Positions 1 through 5,062 of a stretch of 5,884 nt of DNA are shown piece by piece (positions within the stretch are counted from its first letter, which is position 1; every line of letters starts with the position of its first letter). Both the position numbers and the translations under genes were made by a program. The notes under the pieces are model-generated. The model did not search any database, had not been told where the DNA came from, and was given only the letters and a program-made list of their open reading frames with translations. The stretch is from Clostridia bacterium. GTDB lineage: Bacteria; Bacillota; Clostridia; SK-Y3; JACMMQ01. Where the stretch lies: assembly GCA_014378955.1 (NCBI GenBank), contig JACMMQ010000211.1, positions 1 to 5,884 of the forward strand, written 5' to 3'.

Positions 1-63
1 AACAATCGTATCCGAAACAGGAATACCCAATATCGAAAATAGTACATGAGGTGCAGTTTCCAT
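1..63 (-). CDS. atpB: Start of a probable F-type ATP synthase subunit a gene (partial)
   Basis: Only the first 21 codons of this minus-strand gene are present; it continues off the left edge. The ATG is at 63-61, with a strong ribosome binding site, AAGGAGT, at 77-71 and a 7-base gap. The peptide starts METAPHVLFS and ends in IPVSDTIV. This resembles the N-terminus of clostridial F0 subunit a proteins, where a short 'FxI...PxTxT' stretch precedes the first membrane helix. Subunit a forms the proton or sodium half-channels next to the c-ring in the membrane. The identification rests on a very short, weakly conserved stretch and on family knowledge, so it is tentative. That a real gene starts here is much better supported, by the ribosome binding site and the open frame, than its name is. 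Confidence 0.5.
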   Translation of the reverse strand, partial: METAPHVLFSILGIPVSDTIV

Positions 64-70
64 GATGTTC

Positions 71-77
71 ACTCCTT
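71..77 (-). promoter_or_regulatory. Ribosome binding site of the leftward gene
   Basis: On the minus strand this reads AAGGAGT, a near-perfect Shine-Dalgarno sequence, 7 bases before the ATG at 63-61. It is the main support that the short open frame at the left edge is a real gene start. Confidence 0.75.
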
Positions 78-99
78 AAAAAGTATAAAAAAAAGACGC

Positions 100-105
100 A
101 CTATA
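100..105 (-). promoter_or_regulatory. Possible -10 box of the leftward (atp-like) promoter
   Basis: The minus strand reads TATAGT, a 5 of 6 match to the sigma-A -10 consensus. Transcription would start near position 93, leaving a leader of about 30 bases before the ATG at 63. The -35 region about 17 bases upstream is poor (T-rich, no TTGACA-like hexamer), so this is a weak candidate. The region is AT-rich and chance matches are expected. Confidence 0.25.
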
Positions 106-127
106 CATTTTTTTCAAACGCTCTAAA

Positions 128-145
128 AATATTCATGAATATTCA
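128..145. repeat. Two interlocked palindromes, possible operator
   Basis: Positions 128-143 read AATATTCATGAATATT, a perfect 16-base palindrome. Positions 136-145 read TGAATATTCA, a second perfect palindrome sharing 8 bases with the first. Equivalently, AATATTCA occurs twice in direct orientation with a 10-base period (128-135 and 138-145), about one helical turn. This is the sort of geometry bound by dimeric or stacked transcription factors. It lies 23 bases upstream of the candidate leftward -10 box. No known regulator is recognised from the motif, and in AT-rich DNA some such symmetry arises by chance. Confidence 0.4.
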
Positions 146-376
146 CGTTGATTTTCATTCATTACTCTTTTAAGCGCATGCAAAATAATTCTTGGCACCT
201 TTGTCTTGAATTAAGTTTTTATTTGTTTGTAATGGTTCTATTCTAATCCTTTGAGAAATATTTATCAACTGCAAAATAATCAAATATTTGGCAAAATTAG
301 GCAAATCAACCGAAATTTACTACATTATGTCACTCAAGCTTTCTCTAACGCATTGTTTTGAGGGTGTATGGTGATT

Positions 377-405
377 TTGACATATTTCATTGCTACTATT
401 ATACA
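377..405 (+). promoter_or_regulatory. Possible sigma-A-type promoter upstream of the ger operon
   Basis: A perfect -35 hexamer TTGACA (377-382) is followed after exactly 17 bases by TATACA (400-405), a 4 of 6 match to the -10 consensus. Transcription would start near 411-412, giving a leader of about 130 bases before the ATG at 541. Vegetative expression of a germinant receptor would be unexpected, so this may be a chance match or may serve another purpose. Confidence 0.35.
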
Positions 406-434
406 AAAAACGACACCCGCCCTGCGTTGTTTTT
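406..434 (+). other. Hairpin with A/T-rich stem in the ger leader region
   Basis: Positions 406-414 pair with 426-434 to give a 9-base-pair stem that includes one G-T pair. The 11-base loop is GC-rich (415-425). The outer stem is a run of A facing a run of T. It resembles a weak bidirectional terminator, but the stem is mostly A-T, and no gene on either strand ends next to it. It coincides with the predicted start of transcription from the promoter at 377-405. Confidence 0.25.
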
Positions 435-472
435 GGTGATAATTCTGCATGCGTAAAAACTAATACTATTTT

Positions 473-502
473 GACTAAAAATCCACACAAAGTTCCATAA
501 TA
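473..502 (+). promoter_or_regulatory. Candidate sigma-G (forespore) promoter of the ger operon
   Basis: The heptamer CATAATA at 496-502 matches the sigma-G -10 pattern CATnnTA. GACTA at 473-477, 18 bases upstream, matches 4 of 5 positions of the -35 pattern GnATR. Transcription would begin near 508-510, giving a leader of about 30 bases with the ribosome binding site at 530-533. In Bacillus, gerA-type operons are transcribed in the forespore by sigma-G, so position and pattern agree. The same -35 region also reads TTGACT (471-476), but a sigma-A -10 at normal spacing is poor. Based on consensus matching only. Confidence 0.45.
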
Positions 503-540
503 GGATAATACCAATCTAAATGAATATTTGAGGGATTACA

Positions 541-2289
541 ATGTCTAAAAAGAATGTATTCACAAAATTATTGCAGCAAATAAGTTATCAAAAACAGGAA
601 AAACATCAGGAGTTTTTCATTCCAGAAATCAAGGAACAAGAAACACTTTCGGATGAAATTGCCATTGAAACACAAAAACAACCCAAAAGCAAAAAGGAAA
701 TCACGCCTATTGCGGATCGAAAGCGAAAAGATGAACAGCCTAAGGTGGAAGCAAAGCAGTCGGTGAAAAAGGCGGATAAAGTTTTTAAACAACTCAAACA
801 AAACGAAGAGGCGTTTAAACAGTTCTTCAACGCACCCATTAACAAGGACGTGTTTTTTAGAGAGTTTACCACGGCTGCAAATCAGCAAGCGTTGATTATC
901 TTTCTGGATGGCATGGCATCACGTGAGGTTATCAATGATTTTATCTTACGTCCGCTTTTGGATCATTCACGCAAGGAGGCGCTTGAGAAAGGTGATTTTG
1001 AAAGCGTATTATTAACAAACCAATTGGTAAAGGTTGAGACCTTTGATGAGGTGATCAAGAGCATTTTACGGGGTGATTCAGCACTTATTATTGAGGGCTT
1101 GGCATATATTTATATCAGTGAGACCAAGGGCTTTGACAAGCGATCTGTCGAAAAACCACAGGTTGAAGCCATCGTCATGGGCGCACAGGAGGCGTTTAAT
1201 GAAAACCTCAAAACAAACGTTGTACTCATTCGCCGTATTATCAAAAACAATCATTTGACAACAGAGTTTTTAGATTATGGTACGATGAACAGTGGCATGT
1301 GTGCCGTGATGTATGTTGATGGCTTGATAAATCCTGCCATCGTGGACGAAGTAAAGCGGCGTATCAATAGCTTAAAGGTAGATCATGTGGATGGCAGTGG
1401 GTTTTTAGAACAGATGATAGAGGACAATGCGATGTCCATTGTACCAAGCGTTATTAGTACAGAACGACCGGATAAAGCCGCGGCACACCTCATGGATGGC
1501 AAGGTGGTTATTATTGCAGAGGGTACACCGCTTGCATTGATTGTGCCCATTACCTTTTATAGCTTGTTTCAAAGCCCAGAGGATATTTCACTGCGTTGGC
1601 AATACGCCACGCTTATTCGTTTGGTTCGTATGGTTGCCTTTTATATCGCACTTCTTTTACCCAGCATATACATTGCGTTTACCACCTTTCATCAAGAAAT
1701 GATTCCAAGTGATTTGCTCATTGCCATTGCGCAGGCTAGGGAAAAAGTACCGTTCCCTACATTCGTGGAGGTACTCACGATGCTGTTGGCTTTCGAGCTT
1801 ATTCGTGAGGCGGGGATACGTGTGCCGGGTATTATTGGCAATACAATTGGTATTATCGGGGCATTGATTTTAGGGCAAGCAGCGGTGCAGGCAAATTTGG
1901 TGAGTCCAATATTGATAATTGTCGTAGCGGTGACTGGGCTAGGTAATCTATCAATCGCCGATTACAAAATGGGCTTTGCAGCACGTATTTTATCCTTTGG
2001 CTTTGTCGTTGTTTCTTCTATTTTAGGCATTTACGGCTTGACACTTGGGTTTGTAGCACTCATGTCATATTTGTTTTCAATAAAATCTTTCGGTGTACCA
2101 TTTTTTGCTGGGCGGTATCCAAAAACGGCAAAGGGTGCAGATATGCTCATACGTTACCCTGCGTGGCAGCAAGAAAAACGTTCTGATGCTTTAAACCCGA
2201 TTGTTAGAAGGCGACAACCAGATATTGCACGTGAGTGGGCAACGAGCGATGCCAATACAAAGCCAACGGAGGATAAAAAAGATGAATGA
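541..2289 (+). CDS. gerKA: GerA-family spore germinant receptor subunit A
   Basis: This 582-residue protein is the A subunit of a nutrient germinant receptor, which sits in the spore inner membrane and helps trigger germination. The ATG at 541 follows GAGG (530-533) with a 7-base gap. Residues 1 to about 85 form a lysine-, glutamine- and glutamate-rich extension. Residues about 95-320 are the soluble GerA domain: a FLDGMASREVINDFILRPLL segment (121-140), GDSALIIEG (178-186), a RSVEKP segment (201-206) and TERPD (307-311). The membrane part (about 322-515) has several hydrophobic helices and the hallmarks FHQEMIP (383-389), REKVPFP (400-406), FELIREAG (418-425) and GQAAV (445-449). The tail from 520 is charged. 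The family is certain. The A/B/C order fits the clostridial gerK naming, but symbols are interchangeable among gerA, gerB and gerK. The protein is longer than B. subtilis GerAA (about 480 residues), mainly because of the N-terminal extension. It overlaps the next gene by 8 bases. Confidence 0.95.
   Translation: MSKKNVFTKLLQQISYQKQEKHQEFFIPEIKEQETLSDEIAIETQKQPKSKKEITPIADRKRKDEQPKVEAKQSVKKADKVFKQLKQNEEAFKQFFNAPINKDVFFREFTTAANQQALIIFLDGMASREVINDFILRPLLDHSRKEALEKGDFESVLLTNQLVKVETFDEVIKSILRGDSALIIEGLAYIYISETKGFDKRSVEKPQVEAIVMGAQEAFNENLKTNVVLIRRIIKNNHLTTEFLDYGTMNSGMCAVMYVDGLINPAIVDEVKRRINSLKVDHVDGSGFLEQMIEDNAMSIVPSVISTERPDKAAAHLMDGKVVIIAEGTPLALIVPITFYSLFQSPEDISLRWQYATLIRLVRMVAFYIALLLPSIYIAFTTFHQEMIPSDLLIAIAQAREKVPFPTFVEVLTMLLAFELIREAGIRVPGIIGNTIGIIGALILGQAAVQANLVSPILIIVVAVTGLGNLSIADYKMGFAARILSFGFVVVSSILGIYGLTLGFVALMSYLFSIKSFGVPFFAGRYPKTAKGADMLIRYPAWQQEKRSDALNPIVRRRQPDIAREWATSDANTKPTEDKKDE
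2268..2272 (+). promoter_or_regulatory. Ribosome binding site that sets the gerB-type start
   Basis: GGAGG lies 9 bases before the ATG at 2282, inside the last codons of the A-subunit gene. It favours 2282 over the upstream in-frame ATG at 2201, which would add 27 charged, non-family residues. Confidence 0.8.
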
Positions 2290-3388
2290 GGGACATTTCG
2301 GGAAAATGGAAGCAATTTCCTTGATGAGCATTTTAATGATCGGCAAGCTTTTTTATACCACGCCTAGTATTCTAGTGCAATACACAGGCACTGCCGCATG
2401 GTATGTTACATGCGTTTCAGCCATTATAACAGCTTTCTTCTTTTGGATAGGGTATCAATTAATTAAGCGGTTTGAAGGTCTGCCATTAGATGAAATATTT
2501 GAAATCGTGTATGGCAAATGGCTTGGCAAGACAGTTTTAATGATTTTTGTGATATACCTTGTGTATTTAGCAGGCACAAGCTTAAGAGAATTTGTTGAAA
2601 TGATTAAAATTTACACGCTACCCACCACACCATATAGCTTTATCATTGTACCATTTTTAGCGGTGTGTGCGCTCATGGCTTATTATGGCATTGAAAACAT
2701 TGCGCGCATCTCTTATTTTAGCTTTTATATTACGCTTGGTGCAGTGGTAATCATTTTGGTTTTATCCATACCGAAATATTCTTTGGAAGCAATCTATCCA
2801 ATATTCGGATATGGTGTAGATAAATCTCTATGGTTTGGATTTTTAAGAAGCTCGGCATATAGTGAAATTATGTTAATCTTATTTTTACCAAAAATATTGC
2901 AAACCACAAAATTAGTGGCACATGTTGGAAAGGTTACCATTTTAATTGCTGTTACAACTTTTTCTTTAGCGATTTTAGGCTATTTAATGGTTTTTGGATA
3001 TTCTATGGGTGGAGAGCAATTATCGGGATTATTTCAATTATCCAAAACAATCTTTCTAAATCGATATGTACAGCGTGTGGAGTCATTATTTGTGTTCCCA
3101 TGGGTGTTAGTCTCACTGATCACGGTGGCTATTTCGTTATATTTGGCAGTGTCGTTCTATTGCAAGGCATTTACCATTAAAAATCACCGCCCCATTATAT
3201 TTCCAATGGCGGCATGGGTATTTATCGTTACTTCATTGCCTGCAAGCTTTTCGGAACTGTTAGAAGTGAATATCAAGGTATTGCGAGAGTACAGTATGAT
3301 ATGGATGTATGGCATTCCCGTGATTACCTTATTGGTTGCAATGATGCGTGGACAAAAGGGGGCAAGTCTACATGAGCAGGAAAATTAG
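2282..3388 (+). CDS. gerKB: GerB-family spore germination permease-like subunit B
   Basis: This 368-residue integral membrane protein is the B subunit of the germinant receptor. The GerB family belongs to the amino acid-polyamine-organocation (APC) transporter superfamily and is thought to hold the germinant-binding site. From 2282 the protein begins MNEGHFGKMEAISLM and enters its first helix, as GerB proteins do; total length fits the usual 360-370 residues. Hydrophobic segments lie near residues 11-31, 39-60, 84-102, 119-135, 141-163, 187-203, 218-240, 268-294, 304-321 and 338-355, giving about ten helices. Family-like stretches include YYGIENIARISYFSF (134-148) and LNRYVQRVESLFVFPWV (259-275). 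It overlaps the A gene by 8 bases and the C gene by 17, so it is probably translated in a coupled way. The germinant specificity cannot be predicted. Confidence 0.93.
   Translation: MNEGHFGKMEAISLMSILMIGKLFYTTPSILVQYTGTAAWYVTCVSAIITAFFFWIGYQLIKRFEGLPLDEIFEIVYGKWLGKTVLMIFVIYLVYLAGTSLREFVEMIKIYTLPTTPYSFIIVPFLAVCALMAYYGIENIARISYFSFYITLGAVVIILVLSIPKYSLEAIYPIFGYGVDKSLWFGFLRSSAYSEIMLILFLPKILQTTKLVAHVGKVTILIAVTTFSLAILGYLMVFGYSMGGEQLSGLFQLSKTIFLNRYVQRVESLFVFPWVLVSLITVAISLYLAVSFYCKAFTIKNHRPIIFPMAAWVFIVTSLPASFSELLEVNIKVLREYSMIWMYGIPVITLLVAMMRGQKGASLHEQEN
3358..3362 (+). promoter_or_regulatory. Ribosome binding site that sets the gerC-type start
   Basis: AAAGGGGG (core GGGGG at 3358-3362) precedes the ATG at 3372 by 9 bases. 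It favours that start over the in-frame ATG at 3348, which would put eight charged or polar residues before the lipoprotein signal peptide. Confidence 0.7.
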
Positions 3389-4772
3389 CGTGTTGCTTTT
3401 AATGCTTTGTGTTTTGCTCACGGGTTGTTTTGATGCCTCGGAAGTAGATGATAGTATCTATATTGTAGGGCTGGGCTTAGACTTAAGCCCGTCTGATTCA
3501 ATACGAATGACCATTCAGTATCCACTCTACAAAGGTGGAGATAGTGGCGGTGGCTCAGGTGGGTCAAAAAGCAGTGGCGGTGGTGATTCAAACAGTAAAA
3601 TGGTTGGCGAAACCATTATCGACACCATTGATGCTCCAACACTATTAGAGGGAATTGAAATTTTAGATGTGACAATACCACGAAAAATATCGCTGATGCA
3701 TATGAAAATGGTCTTTATCTCTGAAGCCTTGGCAAGAAAGGGTGTTGGCGCATTAGTTGCGCCATTGGCTCGTTATCGTGAAATTCGTAGCAACATGGCA
3801 ATGATTATTACCAAGGATAGTGCTGAAAATGTGATGCGCGAAAATAAACTCGCTATTGGCAGTAGCACTTTAAAGGATATGGAGCTTTTGGTGTACCAAA
3901 TGAGTGGAACAGGACTTTCGTACAATACGACTTTTCATGACTTTTCCAAAGCGTTGTTATCAAGCGGTGAGCAAGCCTCAACCATCTATGCTGCCATCAA
4001 TAAAACACAATTGTCACAAGAGGGTGGACAGGAAAAAGGGAGCGATGAGCAGTCTGGAGGGCAACAACCTGAAAACAAAACTGAACAGAAGCAAGGTGAA
4101 AACAAGCCATCAGGTCAGCAAGAGCAAGACATTCGCCCGCAATTTCCAGGCAAAGGACAGGTTCCTGGCGAGATAAAACGCAGTTCAGAAAATATGGTAG
4201 ATTATTTAGGGATGTCGGTTTTTCATGATGAGAAAATGGTAGGCACCCTTGATTCATATGAAACACGCTATGCATTGATGCTCACCGGTCGTTATAAAAA
4301 GGGCATTTTTACCTTTACTGATCCAGAAGATGCTAATATGATGCTTCCAATTGATATTATCGCCTCACGTGCACCCACATACAAGGTGAAAAAGGACAAT
4401 GATGTTGTTCAAATCGAGCAATATTTAGAGTTGGATGGCAATGTGGATGCCATTCAAAGCCGTATAAATTACGAAAAGCTCGAAAAGCTTCAACAACTAG
4501 AGCAGTATATAGAGGCGCAATTGGATAAAAATATAAACGCAGTCATTCAAAAAACACAAAAGCAATATAACACTGACATCTTTGGTTATGGATTACAGGT
4601 TGCACACAAGTTTGGAACCATTCAGGCTTTTGAGGAATTTATGTGGCTAGATAAATACAAGGATGCGAAAATTCATGCAAATGTCAAGCTTCGACTGCGC
4701 CGTACAGGCACGATGGTTAAATCTTATCCATTTAGTAAAATGAAAGGGAATAGTGAGGAAGTGAGCAAATGA
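3372..4772 (+). CDS. gerKC: GerC-family spore germination lipoprotein
   Basis: This 466-residue protein is the C subunit of the receptor, a lipoprotein anchored on the outer face of the spore inner membrane. Starting at 3372 it has a classic type II signal peptide: MSRK, a hydrophobic core, then the lipobox LLTGC with the lipidated cysteine at residue 19. Mature domain 1 includes DDSIYIVGLGLDLSP (26-40) and VTIPRKISLMHMKMVFISE (100-118), typical of GerC. The C-terminal part (about 270-455) covers the remaining GerC domains, with YLGMSVFHDEKMVGTL (278-293), helical charged segments (364-398), and YGLQVAHKFG (406-415). It is longer than the usual 370-410 residues because of two low-complexity stretches: a Gly/Ser-rich one (55-76) and a Gln/Glu/Gly/Lys-rich one (213-266). 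It overlaps the B gene by 17 bases and the next small gene by 4. Confidence 0.93.
   Translation: MSRKISVLLLMLCVLLTGCFDASEVDDSIYIVGLGLDLSPSDSIRMTIQYPLYKGGDSGGGSGGSKSSGGGDSNSKMVGETIIDTIDAPTLLEGIEILDVTIPRKISLMHMKMVFISEALARKGVGALVAPLARYREIRSNMAMIITKDSAENVMRENKLAIGSSTLKDMELLVYQMSGTGLSYNTTFHDFSKALLSSGEQASTIYAAINKTQLSQEGGQEKGSDEQSGGQQPENKTEQKQGENKPSGQQEQDIRPQFPGKGQVPGEIKRSSENMVDYLGMSVFHDEKMVGTLDSYETRYALMLTGRYKKGIFTFTDPEDANMMLPIDIIASRAPTYKVKKDNDVVQIEQYLELDGNVDAIQSRINYEKLEKLQQLEQYIEAQLDKNINAVIQKTQKQYNTDIFGYGLQVAHKFGTIQAFEEFMWLDKYKDAKIHANVKLRLRRTGTMVKSYPFSKMKGNSEEVSK
3534..3599 (+). repeat. Gly/Ser-rich low-complexity insert within gerC-type gene
   Basis: This stretch encodes residues 55-76 of the lipoprotein, nearly all Gly, Ser, Asp and Lys, built from imperfect GGTGG/GGCGGT units. 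It interrupts domain 1 between the strand RMTIQYPLYK and the segment KMVGETIID. A glycine-rich loop at this place is seen in other clostridial GerC-type proteins as far as I recall. It is probably a flexible, exposed loop. Confidence 0.7.
4008..4169 (+). repeat. Gln/Glu/Gly/Lys-rich linker within gerC-type gene
   Basis: This stretch encodes residues 213-266 of the lipoprotein. It is dominated by Gln, Glu, Gly, Lys, Ser and Pro with almost no hydrophobic residues, and is therefore probably disordered. It separates domain 1 (ending near KALLSSGEQASTIYAAINK) from domain 2 (starting near NMVDYLGMSV). Other family members usually have a short linker here. The reading frame stays open through it, so it looks like a genuine part of the protein. 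Confidence 0.7.
4755..4761 (+). promoter_or_regulatory. Ribosome binding site of the small D-like gene
   Basis: GAGGAAG lies 7 bases upstream of the ATG at 4769, inside the end of the lipoprotein gene. The later in-frame ATG at 4775 would be 13 bases away, so 4769 is preferred. Confidence 0.6.
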
Positions 4773-4942
4773 TAATGTTAATCATAAATGGCATTTGGAT
4801 CGTGTATATGGTGTATTACGTTTGCTCGTATGGTGTGAGCTTATGGCGTGAGGATAAAAATAAATTGGCATCGGTTGGCGCGTTTTTCATAGCGATTATA
4901 AGTGGCATTGGGACGTTTGGGTATTATTTGTTTAGAGGCTAA
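4769..4942 (+). CDS. Small two-helix membrane protein, probable germinant receptor D subunit
   Basis: A 57-residue open frame starts at an ATG that overlaps the lipoprotein stop codon as ATGA, and ends with TAA at 4940-4942. It reads MIMLIINGIWIVYMVYYVCS (1-20), a charged loop SLWREDKNKL (24-33), then a second hydrophobic stretch ASVGAFFIAIISGIGTFGYY (34-53) and a short RG end. This predicts two membrane helices joined by a loop rich in Arg and Lys, which by the positive-inside rule would face the spore core. Some Bacillus gerA-type operons carry a fourth gene for a small two-helix D protein that modulates receptor activity. Size, topology, position and coupling here match that class. I do not recognise it by sequence, and such small proteins diverge quickly. 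Alternative: an unrelated small membrane protein. The terminator begins 13 bases after the stop, so this is the last gene of the operon. Confidence 0.75.
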   Translation: MIMLIINGIWIVYMVYYVCSYGVSLWREDKNKLASVGAFFIAIISGIGTFGYYLFRG

Positions 4943-4955
4943 AAGAGATTATCAT

Positions 4956-4994
4956 AAGACGGGCGCTAAAAAGCATAAAAGCACCCGTCTTTTT
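4956..4994 (+). terminator. Rho-independent terminator of the ger operon
   Basis: AAGACGGG (4956-4963) pairs perfectly with CCCGTCTT (4984-4991). After one mismatch, GCT (4965-4967) pairs with AGC (4980-4982), closing a 12-base loop. The stem is followed by a T run (4990-4994). It sits 13 bases after the last stop codon of the operon. Confidence 0.88.
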
Positions 4995-4996
4995 GC

Positions 4997-5025
4997 TTGC
5001 AATTTGGATTGTTTTGCGATACAAT
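4997..5025 (+). promoter_or_regulatory. Sigma-A-type promoter of the DUF5685 gene
   Basis: TTGCAA (4997-5002), a 4 of 6 match to the -35 consensus, is followed after exactly 17 bases by TACAAT (5020-5025), a 5 of 6 match to the -10 consensus. Transcription would start near 5032, leaving a leader of about 30 bases. It begins two bases after the T run of the preceding terminator, so the downstream gene appears to be transcribed independently, probably during growth. Confidence 0.55.
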
Positions 5026-5049
5026 AAACAACTATATGGGCAAATGTTT

Positions 5050-5054
5050 GGGAG
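5050..5054 (+). promoter_or_regulatory. Ribosome binding site supporting a TTG start
   Basis: GGGAG (5050-5054) is 8 bases before the TTG at 5063. No in-frame ATG lies nearby upstream. A GTG at 5054-5056 overlaps this site, so it cannot use it. Confidence 0.6.
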
Positions 5055-5062
5055 TGAAGTTT

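Larger units (their letters stand above)
64..540. other. Divergent intergenic region, 477 bases
   Basis: This AT-rich stretch separates the leftward atp-like gene from the rightward germination operon. I find no convincing gene in it. It holds a possible leftward -10 box (100-105), two interlocked palindromes (128-145), an 11-base direct repeat TGCAAAATAAT (179-189 and 270-280), a sigma-A-like promoter (377-405), a short hairpin (406-434) and a sigma-G-like promoter (473-502). The 8-mer CGCATGCA at 175-182 recurs in inverted orientation at 446-453. Positions 190-370 hold nothing else that I can interpret. Confidence 0.8.

Noticed and set aside
270..310. Repeated GCAAA words (271, 291, 302) and an 11-base direct repeat with 179-189
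   Set aside because: Irregular spacing in very AT-rich DNA; not an array, origin iteron or CRISPR that I can support.
320..514. A 64-codon minus-strand open frame in the intergenic region
   Set aside because: It overlaps both candidate ger promoters and the hairpin, resembles no family I know, and has an unlikely residue mix.
568..888. Two minus-strand open frames opposite the start of the A-subunit gene
   Set aside because: They are shadows of the Lys/Gln-rich coding strand, which reads as Phe/Leu-rich on the opposite strand. The GerA frame explains the region.
1073..1258. A 61-codon plus-strand frame inside the A-subunit gene
   Set aside because: It lies fully inside conserved GerA coding sequence in another frame and has no ribosome binding site or family resemblance.
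2201..2281. Longer N-terminus for the GerB-type protein, from the ATG at 2201
   Set aside because: It would overlap the A gene by 89 bases and add 27 polar residues not seen in the family; the GGAGG at 2268-2272 supports the ATG at 2282.
3348..3371. Longer N-terminus for the GerC-type lipoprotein, from the ATG at 3348
   Set aside because: It would put MDKRGQVY before a complete lipoprotein signal peptide; the ribosome binding site at 3358-3362 supports the ATG at 3372.
3904..4275. Plus- and minus-strand frames within the GerC-type gene
   Set aside because: They fall over the low-complexity linker, where biased codons leave alternative frames open by chance.
5054..5062. Alternative GTG start for the DUF5685 gene at 5054
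   Set aside because: It overlaps the only good ribosome binding site and would add three residues before the conserved MFGYVTP beginning.
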